Shown: in pieces, positions 39,661 through 49,977 of the stretch
Numbering within the stretch: position 1 is the first letter of the stretch
Layout of the letters: each line of letters opens with the position of its first letter
Translations under genes and position numbers: made by a program
Source of the DNA: Kondoa malvinella
Taxonomy: Eukaryota > Basidiomycota > Agaricostilbomycetes > Agaricostilbales > Kondoaceae
Assembly (NCBI GenBank): GCA_039545315.1
Contig: BCIM01000006.1
Span: 984,986-1,048,985 of the forward strand
DNA length: 64,000 nt
Direction: 5' to 3'
The notes under the pieces: model-generated
The model's input: only the letters and a program-made list of their open reading frames with translations
Database searches by the model: none
Told to the model about the DNA's origin: nothing

Positions 39661-40804
39661 TTACACGATCTGTTCTAATTTCCGAAACGAAGACGTGATG
39701 GAATAGAGCAGCCAAGCACCTGTACCATTGTGAGCCCCGTGTCTGCCGAGGCATACGAAGGGAAAAGCATACGTCTTTATTCTCTCCTCGTCGTCCTGTA
39801 TCTCGAGGAGGTCTACGACTGCGGACTTTGTCAGCGTGAAAACCTTGAAGCTGAGCTGTAGACCCACTCTGATCATAATTGCCTACGCCTATTCCCTCAA
39901 ACAGCTCATCCTCCTTTGACCATCTCACTTCTGCCAGCGCAACAGTAACAGCTTCATTCCCGAACCATTGCACAGCTACAGGACTCGTATGCCTCGCTTC
40001 ATGTGCTCCCTTCAACCTTTGCTCCCATTTGCTCATACTATCTTTCGATAACCCTCCAGCTGCATGAGAAGACAAAGCAGAATCGAGGTACTGTATTTGT
40101 AGATGCTTGTTCTCCGCTAGCATATACCGCGAGTAAAGCACTTTCTGTCTGTTCGATACCGGTTTAAGAGGTCGAAGAGGATGATTTATGCTTCTTCCGT
40201 TCACTTCTGTTTCCGCTTCCACAAACGATGAAGGGATGGATGGTATCACCTCGTTGGCATAGGGATACCAAAGTTGCGCAAACTGAGTGAAAGTGATGGG
40301 TTTGCTGAGCAGCGAGTGCTTCTCGTCCGGTAGTATCTTGAGCCAAGCAGTCACGGCATGCATATCGTCTTCTAGTTCTCCCTGAGATACGCGTTAGAGA
40401 GAGGCAGGTTGCTATCTGTTAAGTTTCAAAAGCGGTGCATACGTTTGGCGTGCGAAGAATGACAGCTTCTGGCCTTGGGCTGGTTCCGAGGAAGAGGCCA
40501 GCAAGCATACGGTATAGAGCAGAGGCGGCAACATAGCTAGGAAGCATTCGCGGGCTCAGCAGATGTGCAGTGTAAACTGGGATTTGGGTCGATGAGGCAT
40601 GCTTGACCAAATAAGTAAGCGTTTCTGAGCCAGTCTCGCTCCTGCAGGAGTTCCAAAGCATGAGAAGGTGACCTGTACATGGCGATACTTCGCTGCTTAC
40701 GCGCCGACTAGAATATTGATCCGAAAGACAGCTCCTTCTTTGTTTTTTACGATCTGCACGCTCTCAGGCAAAGACTTGTTCAGATACGGCTGAAACGTTG
40801 ACAT
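39661..40804 (-). CDS. unrecognised protein
   Basis: No family recognised with confidence. Exons give MSTFQPYLNKSLPESVQIV, AVFRINILVGA, SETGSETLTYLVKHASSTQI, YVAASALYRMLAGLFLGTSP, MHAVTAWLKILPDEKHSLLS, FTQFAQLWYPYANEVIPSIP, KVLYSRYMLAENKHLQIQYL, VAVQWFGNEAVTVALAEVRW, SKEDELFEGIG, and after a 31-nt intron LSFKVFTLTKSAVVDLLEIQ, DDEERIKTYAFPFVCLGRHG and SSFRKLEQIV at the stop. The mix of hydrophobic strands suggests a folded, soluble enzyme-like domain. A downstream frame continues to 39596 (TAGEIAKDMGLM) and could be a last exon if another intron is used; that would faintly resemble the end of GNAT acetyltransferases. Confidence 0.6.
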
Positions 40805-40914
40805 ATTGGCTCAGGTTTGACGCGAACAAATGACGGTTACTGAAGGAGGGCATGAATAATGATCGAAAAGCATGTCATCATAATATCTGTCTGCTTTTCA
40901 GACTACGCGAAGGG

Positions 40915-42124
40915 CTATACTATACAAAACTGAAAGACCAGCATTCCAGTCATCAAGACAAAAGAAGCCATCATACTGTAGGTTGGCACAGCCGAAGTCA
41001 ACAGATTCGACACTGGCGACGCCTTGTTCTTACCAAACGCTGCTTCAGCCAGCGAAAAACGCGTTGGCAACTTACAAGCAGAACGAGGTCCGTCACAAGA
41101 AGCATCGGTTGTAGCATTCGCCTCGCAACTTCTTCCGTCCGCGTACGCTTGGCAATATGTGTCCGGCCCAAGGAAGCCAAAGTCGTTGTAATTGTTGATT
41201 ACATTGGATAGGAAACCGTCTGACGATTGTAATGAGCAAAAGATCAGATCAAGTGGGAATTTGAGACTGACTAGTATCAAATAGAGTACACTCGAGATCG
41301 GTAGTCGAATCGCAGATGCTGACTTTCTTGTAGAATACCATTGAAGGTCTCGATAGCCGTCTGAACATTGTATCAGTGTTTGTCGCTACATCTACTAGTA
41401 TACACTTACCGTCAACTTTGCTCTACCAGCGTCCGCCAATGCTGTCCCTTGTGGGCTTTGATCAAAGGGCGGAACCTTGAGGACAACGACCTGTCTACCT
41501 CCGGCCGTGTAGATTGTTTCAATCGAGGAGACGTAGAAAGCGACGACCGAATTGTAGCGACTCGTATTAGCTGTGTTGTAGCTCAAGTGGATGTCCTTGA
41601 CTATGATTCTTGTCACTTAGAAGCACCAGAAGGCTTCAGAAGAAGTGCTTACTTCCGAACAAAAAGGCAAACAGCGAGTTTTCGCCAGTCCAGGAGATGG
41701 CCTGGCCCGCACTCGCTCCCAAGTAGGTCTCGAAAGCAGCTACTTGTCCGACCAAATCAAGTGGTTGAGTCGGACCGTACCCGATGATGCTGTTGTTGAT
41801 AGTAGCTCCTCCATGCGCAAGGTCGATCAGACGGGAGCCTTGTGCAGCAGAGAAATATTGAAGGTAGTTTGGTCCGTCACCTGTTTCAACATCGCATTCG
41901 TATGGTTCCAGAGGTGATCCACCAGAATAGCCATTCGTGCTGTAAGTGCGGTGTTGCTGAGCTATCGCGTGAAGCACTTCGAGAGTAGCTCTAACCTATC
42001 GCCGCTAAGAAGGCATCAGCAAAAGCTATCGTTCGAAAGACGGAACTTACAATCCAAAGATGAACTCTTTCTGAGCAGAAGCTGATACTGACAACTAGGC
42101 AGCAAGGAGGAAAATCGATAGCAT
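40915..42124 (-). CDS. secreted SGNH/GDSL esterase (CE16-like), in-frame TAG in signal peptide
   Basis: Secreted esterase related to fungal CE16 acetylesterases. The reading frame gives a hydrophobic leader (MLSIFLLAA, stop, LSVSASAQ), then KEFIFG, F-GDS (catalytic Ser block), TNGYSGG, GPNYLQYFSAAQGSRLIDLA, HGGATINNSIIGYGPTQPLD, WTGENSLFAFLFG, YTAGGRQVVVLKVPPFDQSP and INNYNDFGFLGPDTYCQAYA. The C-terminus AVPTYSMMASFVLMTGMLVF resembles a GPI-attachment signal. The GDS motif lies on a 9-nt exon (41996-42004). Codon 10 (42095-42097) is TAG in frame with the only suitable ATG; I found no upstream exon that removes it in frame. So it may be a recent pseudogene, a stop read through, or a sequence error. 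Confidence 0.75.
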
Positions 42125-42657
42125 ACTCAACGTCAACGACCAAGCCTAAGATAAGGAAGACCAGAACCGGGCGAGAGCACGTACTTGAGATATGGAAGTC
42201 TATAGAGCGTACTGTCTCGACAAAGGAGTTTAGTCTCTTCCCCGAGACGTCATCATCGGACCAAGGCTTCAGATGGTTTGTCAGGGCGCTGGATGAGGCT
42301 GGAAGCTCTAAACATCATGATCCGGGACGGCGTAGAATACTAATGAAGAAAGTTTCGAGGACACATGGCTTCGAGCCAAAAGGCCGCAAGCAACAGTGTC
42401 CTTCGCAATTCGGTGCAGTAAGAGCGAGGCAGGAGAGAGACCTCTGAAAGGCAAGATTTTGAAGCGAAAAATGGATAGTCGAATTCTTCGTACTATTCCT
42501 GATCTGGCATCTTCGACCGCGCAGACCAATGTGACCTTCTGCTGGAAAGCATTGCAAAGAAATCAAATAGGATTTAGAGCGGACTCAAAAGATAGGCAGA
42601 GCGTCCAAGTAATCGACCGCGGACATGATCGATCTTCCAGTCAAGCCGAGGCGTACA
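42125..42657. other. intergenic spacer upstream of the esterase
   Basis: About 530 bases between the esterase start and the EFM7 stop. Overlapping frames on both strands (42308-42566 minus, 42396-42657 plus) lack consistent protein character. Likely an extended promoter for the secreted esterase. Confidence 0.35.
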
Positions 42658-43769
42658 TCATTCTTCCTCCGGCGGAACATACACGCTCCTGGGCGGATAC
42701 ATCAACCAGCCATGTACCGTCGAGCGGATTGCCAAATCGCGATGTACACCCTTGTCTTCGGGAAAGGCCGCCTAAAGAGAATTCAGTTCAGATGGGTGAA
42801 TTTGGGAAGTAGACTCACTCCAGCATTTTCATTCGTTACTACTTCTTCACATATCCATCCTCGTTCGCGCGCTCTTCCAGCGAATCCAACGTCTTTCGCT
42901 ATCAAATCCGGGTTTGTTCGATGGTGCGCATAGAAGGATAGAGCACAAGGCGTGCGGACTGTTGAGGTAGTATCGGATCGATCGGAGTTCACTAGAGCTT
43001 CTTCGCACGACTTCAGTAGCTGGTCATGCTGGCTATGATTGAATCTGTTCGAATCGTCAGGATACGTCAATAGTCAAATGTGCCAGCTTACACTAGATCC
43101 GATAGCAGTAAAAGATCAAATGTGTCGCCAGATGCTAGACAATCCTGCAGCGGCTGTATCGAGTGTCCCCAAGTGAAGCCCTGTTACAGCATGAGCCTAC
43201 CAGTGGAGAGAGTCTTGCACCACATGACTTACTTTTGCGACCATACGAGAAGAAGGAATGCCATTGAGCTCGATATTGTACGCCAGATTATCAATCAGAG
43301 GAGCATCAGGATAGTCCGACGTGACTACAGCGCATCAACTTCTGCTCGGCAACGGTACCAAACAGGGAAACCGACCTACCATCTTTGCGCCTAATTGAGC
43401 GGCCGTCAGACCAGGTAGACCAGCGCCTGCGCCCAGCTCAAGCACATTCCTGCCCGTGATCAGGCTGTTGACGTTTGATTCGAGAAATTGACCCATGCAC
43501 TTTGACGACGGATACACCAGATGCCCTGCCTTTCGATGTCAGCCATTTCTCGTGAAGAGGAGGATGTGCTGACCCCATAGCGGATGGTCTGTCACACAGC
43601 GAATCTTGAGATCACCGTGCTCGACTATCTCTGATGAAAACAATGGCTTGTCTTCTGGTCGGTAGCCTGCTGGCTCCTGTTCGTGAGCCTTCAGCAACAT
43701 GCAACATGCTCATACGGGCTACAGTCGACTGACTGCAAAGATATTGAAGTCGCTCTCATCGTCGCTCAT
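42658..43769 (-). CDS. EFM7: EFM7/NNT1-like protein N-terminal and lysine methyltransferase
   Basis: Seven-beta-strand methyltransferase that in yeast modifies the N-terminus and Lys2 of eEF1A. Exons give MSDDESDFNIFA, EIVEHGDLKIRCVTDHPLWG, HLVYPSSKCMGQFLESNVNS, the SAM motif NVLELGAGAGLPGLTAAQLG, the expected SDYPDAPLIDNLAYNIELNG, VFNHSQHDQLLKSCEEAL, CALSFYAHHRTNPDLIAKDV and a last exon AIRSTVHGWLMYPPRSVYVP ending PPEEE. The FNHSQH and TVHGW blocks are diagnostic of the EFM7 group. About six introns, including GTCAGT donors that split FA from the next exon and HPLWG from HLVYP. Confidence 0.93.
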
Positions 43770-44296
43770 TTGCTACCATGCGGTTTGCGCTTGTCTCGGA
43801 ATGTTTGAATGCCTCGTACACTTCGACTGTGCATGGTCCCAAGCAGGCTTAGTTGCTCGGTCTCTTCTCCTTCTTCCTCTTGGGTCCTTTGTGCCGGGAT
43901 TAGAGCGAGGCATGAGCGGCTGCAAGCTTCGTCGCACTATCGTCGCACTGTCGTCGCTCAGATGTCCTCCATGATGGGCCCACATCTTGTAATCACGGCT
44001 ACAAGCTGTATTGTCTACCCCTTTTCGGTGGGTATCGAGAGTAATCACCTGCTATGCTGGCAGGTCCACTGCCTATTCCTGCCTAAGTGCTATGCTATAA
44101 GCTATATCGGCTCTGGACTGGATCAACGACATCGTTCCAGGTGTGAGAGAAGCCCTTTGAACGATCGAAGACTGATTCGGACCATTATCACGCTTTTCTC
44201 TGTCAAAGTCAGCTTTGCCGTTCTCTTACCCTTGGACCATTCATATTCTATCGTCTTTCTATTGAATCTTCCTTGTGCTACCATCGCCCAGCCATC
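43770..44296. other. intergenic region, EFM7 / Cys-His orphan
   Basis: About 530 bases between divergent start codons. Open frames cross it on both strands (43809-44342 plus, 43773-44048 minus) but look like chance. Promoters of both neighbours expected; nothing else seen. Confidence 0.35.
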
Positions 44297-44678
44297 ATGC
44301 CAAACGGTCAGATCTATCGCAGTCAACCTTCTGCTCAGGTGAGTTATCGATCGTTAGCGAAGAATCCTAGCTCATTCATATTACGTAGCAGCAACATACG
44401 TCTACCTCTGGAGCTCCAGCCAACCATGCGAACACTGGATCTTCTACCCAGCAGGTTCGCGGTTGCCCCGCTCGGACGTGAATATAGCCTGATATCTGCT
44501 TCGATAGCCCCAAGCGTATACCAACCCTACGCCTGCAACTTATGGGCAATTTGGCGGCAGAAACATCTTCTATTGCCACGCAACCCAATGTCCTCATGCT
44601 TACAGTCCATTAAAGCTCGATAATCACCATACGTCTCACCAAGCTGCTCAAAATTGTCACGCGAACGGACATGTTTGA
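44297..44678 (+). CDS. small Cys/His-rich protein, unrecognised
   Basis: Three exons joined by two clean phase-0 introns give a protein of about 92 residues. Exon 1: MPNGQIYRSQPSAQ. Exon 2: QQHTSTSGAPANHANTGSST plus QQ. Exon 3: PQAYTNPTPATYGQFGGRNI, FYCHATQCPHAYSPLKLDNH, HTSHQAAQNCHANGHV, stop TGA. The C-terminal half has three Cys and about ten His (C-H-x3-C-P-H, then N-H-H, S-H, C-H, G-H), which suggests binding of zinc or another metal. No signal peptide. The regular splice phases and the sharp change from Gln/Ser/Thr-rich to Cys/His-rich argue for a real gene; I know no named family. Confidence 0.6.
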
Positions 44679-44873
44679 TTCCGGGTGTGTGATTGGGCTA
44701 CCGCAGACGAGTGAGAGGCAATGATTGAATGGACAAGATATTGCAGTCTCGTCGCATAAAGTGACATCGAGACAAATCGTCGAATTCAGCTTTCATCTAG
44801 CTTTGGCGGGACTATTGCATTCATCTGAGTAACAATGAGCAATGATCTGGTAACGAAGAAGCAAACGTACCAT

Positions 44874-46288
44874 CTAAAGCTCGGCCTTGACCTGATTGAC
44901 CAGTTGTTCAGCCTTATCCTTTGCTCCTTGGAAGGCCTTCAAGACTATTCCACATCATGAGCTTCATCCCATCCCTAACGAAAGAACTCACTGTTCTGCT
45001 TGATCTGCAGCTCATCGACTTTAGCAGAAGCCAACGTCGCTCGCTTCTCGAGCAATTTACGAATCCTCTCAGACTCGGTAGTAAGGTATGCGTTGTTCTG
45101 AGAAAGCTTGTCAAAGATCTTGAGGTAGATAGCTGTAGCTGGTCCCTCGAGAGATCCGGCAAGTGCTTTAGCGCGTTCGAGTAGATCGGTCCGCTCGGTT
45201 ATTGAGCTGGGTAGGTAGGCTGAGGCGAGCTCATCTAGTTGAGGAAGACGACCGGCCTGTCAAGTCAGCATTGCAACATCAGCATAGGCCGATAAACGCA
45301 ATGCTCAACCGACGGTTTCTGCTAGATCACCACCTGGAGCACGATGAGTGCCGCACTTGTCGTTAAGAAACTTGGTGAAGGCTTCTTCAGTACGAGGGCC
45401 AGAGTAGTCGACGCTGAACGGTGATCAGCACACGTATATAATGCTAGTGTCAACGATGCTTACGCTGGAGAACCGTTGGAAGGCAAGAACTGCAGCAGAA
45501 TCAGTCAAGCACAGCTACGAAAGGGGTGAAGGTCACCTTGATAGTAGGATAACCGCTGTACGTTGATTGTCAGATGTGAGCTACCGAAGCAGGCCTATCC
45601 ATGACACGCACCTAACACCATATCGGGAAGCGATTGGCTTGTTGGCTGCGTTGTCTGCATCAAGATGTGCGACAGAGCACTGTAGGACAACCCCGGAAAA
45701 GCATGAGCAAGATACTCATAATCTTCCACTTGTCCTACCTTTGACTCGGTTTCGAAGGCTACCTCGCTTGTCAGCTAGCCTGCATAACGGAGAAAAAGAG
45801 AGCATACTCTTTCCGATCTTTGTCCATGTGCCTTCGAGGCTCTTGCAATGCTGCAAAGCAAGACACGTCACTATCTCGTCAAACGCGTCAATGCGAGTAC
45901 TTACACCGCACCCTGAAGATTGCGCAGCCGATCAGTGATGATAGCAACGGTACAGACAAGCATACAAGGAGCTGTACAGGCAGTCAGTAAGCCAGCTTAG
46001 TACCTCCCTGCTGATGAACATACCAAAGAAAGCTGTCAAAGTGCCCACCTCTGCGACGCTATGAGCAATCTGTCAATTTCCTTCGACAAATCACGCACCT
46101 GGCTCGCGTATCTTGGCATCCCAATTGGCTGCGTCGAGCTTTTGGCTGTGTTTGGCATGTTCAAGGCCAGCTAAACGCATGAATGAATGAGCATCCGGTG
46201 CTTCGCTGAACGCCACGTATGACTTGCCTTGAACATACAGAGCCAGGCTGATCACAACGAGCACACTTGACAGAAACTTCATCATCAT
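44874..46288 (-). CDS. protein disulfide isomerase, one thioredoxin domain plus ERp29-type C-terminus
   Basis: ER oxidoreductase. The signal peptide MMMKFLSSVLVVISLAL is followed by KLDAANWDAKIRE, the thioredoxin site FFAPWCGHCK, SLEGTWTKIGKEVAFETESK, VAHLDADNAANKPIASRYGV, SGYPTIKFLPSNGSPA, DYSGPRTEEAFTKFLNDKCG and then the helical ERp29-like domain (ITERTDLLERAKALAGSLEG; AIYLKIFDKLSQNNAYLTTE; LLEKRATLASAKVDELQIKQ). It resembles the fungal ERp38 type but I find only one thioredoxin domain where two are usual. The end VNQVKAEL is not an HDEL-type retrieval signal. The active site is spread over four exons, two of them 6 and 8 nt. About eleven introns in all. Confidence 0.88.
45905..45971 (-). 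other. two consecutive microexons (6 nt and 8 nt) in the PDI active site
   Basis: On the minus strand the exon ending TTCTTTG (last base 46024) is followed by a 52-nt GT-AG intron, the exon CTCCTT (45966-45971), a 53-nt intron, the exon GGTGCGGT (45905-45912), a 54-nt intron and then CATTGCAAG. Joined, they read A-F-F-A-P-W-C-G-H-C-K without a break. No other joining restores the CGHC site. Confidence 0.85.
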
Positions 46289-46384
46289 TGCTTCTTGACC
46301 AACGAAATTCGGCTAAGTCTTTTTTTCCGCATCAAGCACCTGACAGATCCAAGTCATCGCCAACACACAAGGAGCAATTACAAC

Positions 46385-48104
46385 ATGGCAGAAGAAGATA
46401 GTTTCCCTTCCTTGAGCAGTGCAGCCGCTCAACCTCAAGCAAAGAAGTCAAAATCAAAGAAAAAGCAAGCTGTCCCGTTGGATGCCTGGCTCGCAGCCTC
46501 TTGTGAGTCGCTCCTGTGTACTTGCGGCCATCAGGCTGAACAACGTCTGTAGCGCCTGGAGCGACGAATTGGGCGGATGAGATGGAAGATATGCCAACTG
46601 GGCGTATGTTGCGAAAAATATACGCACAAGATCCTGCAAGCTGATAGTCTGGGACAGCTACGGCTCGTGCGTCTGGCGCAGATCTGGATCGCAGAGGCAT
46701 GCCGCCAAGGGACGACGTGCGTGGAGCGGGCTTCCAAGCCAGCAGAGGTGAGCAGACTATACATACTCCCCTTGAACGATGCTTATGCTAGGGAAGACTT
46801 TGGCGAACGCCCGTCATATGATAGCAGACCTGAAGTCCCTCTACCTACTTCTCCTCCTTATACAGCCTTTGTCGGCAACCTTAGCTTTGATACGTCCGAA
46901 GGCGAAATTGCAGACTTTTTCGGTCCTTCGGTAGACAGGGTCAGTCTGAATCTCTCTCACTGTTATATTAGTAGTAATCGAGATCCTGGACTTCGACAGA
47001 TCACCTCTATAAGAGTCGTGACCGGACCTGATGGAAAGCCAAAAGGTTTCGCATATGTTGAATTTGGTAGCCTGGATGACTTGAAGAAGGCTTTGGCCAT
47101 GTCTGGAACAGCAGTTGCTGGAAGGACGGTCAGAGTATCAGTCGCTGAACCACGTCGGTATCATTGTCAACTGCGTCTGCTTTCTGGCTGATATATGGAC
47201 ACTTACAGCCAAGAGAGGTTTCGGTGATGATTCACGAGCAGAATCAGCTGACGCATGGCGAAGAGACGGGCCTCTACCGTCTGGAGGAGGAGGAGGTGGA
47301 GGCATGATGGGTGGTCGCTCAACACGAGACTATGGAGACCGAGACAGGCCATCGCTAGTGGATGAAGATCCAAACCGATGGAACTCTGCAAGAGGATCCA
47401 AATTTGTTCCTTCTGAACCGACATCTCAGTCCTCTTTCGGCGGCGGGCGTCGTGATTTCTCCAACCAGTCTGACCGAAGCGAACCACGCGATTTCGGTAA
47501 CTTTGAAAGAGGCAGCAAATTCACTCCTTCAGCTTCTGGTACCACCTCACCGTCTGGCATGGAGTCGAGAAGAAGCAGCTACATGGCATCTTCTACCGGT
47601 CCCTCATCTCTCGCACCATCAGAAGCAGACAACGCCTCAGTCTGGCGTCGTGCCGCACCACTACCATCGCAACCAACTTCACCTAACCCAGAAGCACCAA
47701 CAGAACGTAAACGTCTCGCTCTAGCACCTCGCACTCAATCCAGCGCGACTGTCACTTCACCTACATCCGCTACGTCTTCTAAACCCAACCCTTTCGGATC
47801 TGCTGCTCCAGTAGACACGGCAGAGAAGGAACGAGCGATTGAAGCGAAATTGGAGAAACTTCGTCTTGAAGCTCAAGAGAAAGCTAATGCCGCTCCTGTT
47901 CGATCATCCGCTTTCGCCAATCGAGCTTCTTCAACGGAAAAAACTGTCGAGAAAAAGGAAGAGCCTGCGAAACAGCCTACAAAGATTATGAGCAACCCTC
48001 AGAGAAGGGAAGGGTTGAGCTTTGCTAATGCTGCTGGTGCGAATGAAGAGGCTAAGCCTGTTGTGCCAGCTGAAGAGGTCAAGGAGGAGGAGCAGAAGGA
48101 GTAG
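46385..48104 (+). CDS. TIF3: translation initiation factor eIF4B
   Basis: RNA-binding factor that stimulates the eIF4A helicase. The start MAEEDSFPSLSSAAAQPQAK, SKKKQAVPLDAWLA and NWADEMEDMPTG are typical of fungal eIF4B. The RRM reads PYTAFVGNLSFDTSEGEIAD (RNP2), ITSIRVVTGPDGKPKGFAYV (RNP1) and EFGSLDDLKKALAMSG. Then come Arg/Gly/Asp/Ser-rich repeats (WRRDGPLPSGGGGGGGMMGG; DEDPNRWNSARGSKFVPSEP; DFGNFERGSKFTPSASGTTS; NASVWRRAAPLPSQP) and a charged coil ERAIEAKLEKLRLEAQEKAN. About five introns, all in the first third; two interrupt the RRM. Start codons of this gene and the PDI gene are 96 bases apart on opposite strands. Confidence 0.92.
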
Positions 48105-48271
48105 AACTTATAATATGGCTTGTGCGACGCGTTAAAATGTGATATATCTATGCTTCTTGGGTTAGCTCAATGACTTGACTCAAAGCTCAGTGCTTCTTGC
48201 AACTTCAGCTTGGGCCTGTCCGACCATACAGCGCAGGCGATCAGCTCGCGACACATTCTCAGTAGCGCAAG

Positions 48272-49932
48272 ATGGCAGCTAGAGATCATCCCAGTGCGTC
48301 AGAGATGGCCTGCTTCAGCGTGTTGCTGATGCGAGGCCATTGCGCAATGCACAGGCATCTTCTCACCGTCAACGCTGGTCAAGAAAGGCTATTGTGCATG
48401 TGCAACTACACAAGACAGAGCGCCTAATCCACACAAGTGCGTCTCCGTCCTGTCATGGCCGCAATTAGAGCTCATTGACATCTAACAGTCTGTATTATGG
48501 TAGGCTGCTGCTCGTCTCGTTCTCAGGGAAACCCATTCAGATCTTGCATCCACAGAGCTCCATGGCGCGAAAGAAGACGTCAGAGAGCGATTAGTGCTCA
48601 TCATGGGCAAGTTGGGCGACGCATGTTCACAGCGTCGTGCTGATCCAGTCCGCTCGCGTCTACAGGTCTGAACGCTAGTTCATTCTCCTGGTCAAACAAC
48701 GTATGTCTTCCCCTATAGTGTCAGGCCTTGCGCTAATCCTGAACAGCTAAGCTACCTAGCGGAGGTCCGTGAGATCGCGAGCTATGCTCTTCCATGAGCT
48801 TAGTTGTGACGAGCGGACAGAAACCACACTGTCAAGTGCTAGCATTCGATAATCGCGGTGTCGGTCTATCAGATGCACCTGTCGGTTATTCCAAGAGATA
48901 CAAGTATGTTCGTTACTTCTCGCATCCGAATCCGCTCACTTACAGCTAGGACATCAGGAATGGCGCTGGATACTATAGAACTCTTCGATCACCTAGGTTG
49001 GACGGGAAAACAGTCGATACATGTCGTTGGTGTTTGTGCGTATGGATCAAACCAGACAATTCCTGTCTTAATTCGATGTACATATGCACAGCTATGGGAG
49101 GCATGATAGCTCAGCATGTCGCTTTACTCGCACTGGATAGGATCGCTTCTCTAGGTAGGCGAAAGGAGTGGGCTTCAGCTTAAGCTGATGCATCTGCTCC
49201 ACAATCTACAGTCCTGATATCTACTACCTCAGACAACAGACGCCTCGCTCCGGTGCGTAGAATTCATGCAAGCGCTTTCTGTCGCTGAGTAATTGACGCT
49301 TTTGCGTACAGATGAAAGGCGTCAGCATGCTCTTACGAAACATGCTACCGACCTACCTAGGCGGTCCTTCTACGCCAGAAGACCAAATAGCACTAGCCGT
49401 CTCTGTCCTCTACCCTGCTTCCTACCTCGACCAAACGATAACAGATCCCTCTGATCGAAACAAGACTATAACGAAAAGACAATTACAGCAAGAGGAGATG
49501 CTTGCTAGGTATAGGCTTGTGAGGATGCAGACCCCTGCGGGGAGGATAGGACAACTTGGAGCAGGTGCGTCTGATGCAATGGCTTGTCAGTATCCACTGA
49601 TGAGCAGTAATTCTCACGTACAGCTTTGACTCATTATGTCACACCGGAAAAATTGGCTCTATTGGACAAGACGGTTCCTAAGATTGTCATAGTTACTGGC
49701 GATGACGATAACCTCGTTGATCCAAGCAATAGCTATAAAATGAAGGAATTAATGCCCGTCAGTCGTATCTCCACTTTGCCCAATCATGGCTAAGGAGATG
49801 AAGGTCGGGTGACAGAGAGCAGAATTTGTGCTATACGAGCAAGCTGGTCATGCATTACCGGGTCAGAAAGCAAAAGAGCTGAACGAATTAGTACATCGAT
49901 CAGTCGGGGAAGCCAGATCTCGATGCGCTTAG
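48272..49932 (+). CDS. alpha/beta hydrolase
   Basis: Serine hydrolase of the alpha/beta fold, substrate unknown. The assembled N-terminus MAARDHPSIFSPSTLVKKGY is followed by YYDLASTELHGAKEDVRERL, VLIMGLNASSFSWSNN (oxyanion region), VLAFDNRGVGLSDAPVGYSK, TIELFDHLGW, the nucleophile elbow VVGVSMGGMIAQHVALLALD (G-x-S-x-G), RQLQQEEMLARYRLVRMQTP, acid TGDDDNLVDPSN and catalytic His in EQAGHALPG. The nucleophile Ser codon is split by an intron. The exon TCTGTATTATG (48489-48499) is only 11 nt. The intron 48607-48665 starts GCAAGT, i.e. GC-AG, and is needed to reach GLNASSF. About ten introns. Confidence 0.87.
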
Positions 49933-49977
49933 AGTAGAGTGTTATAGCATCATGTACAGTTTATCTATTTGCATCCC

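Noticed and set aside
43809..44342. Long plus-strand frame of 178 codons between EFM7 and the Cys/His orphan
   Set aside because: Starts and composition look random (Cys, Ser, Leu and Ile rich), it is out of frame with the well-spliced orphan gene it overlaps, and has no motif.
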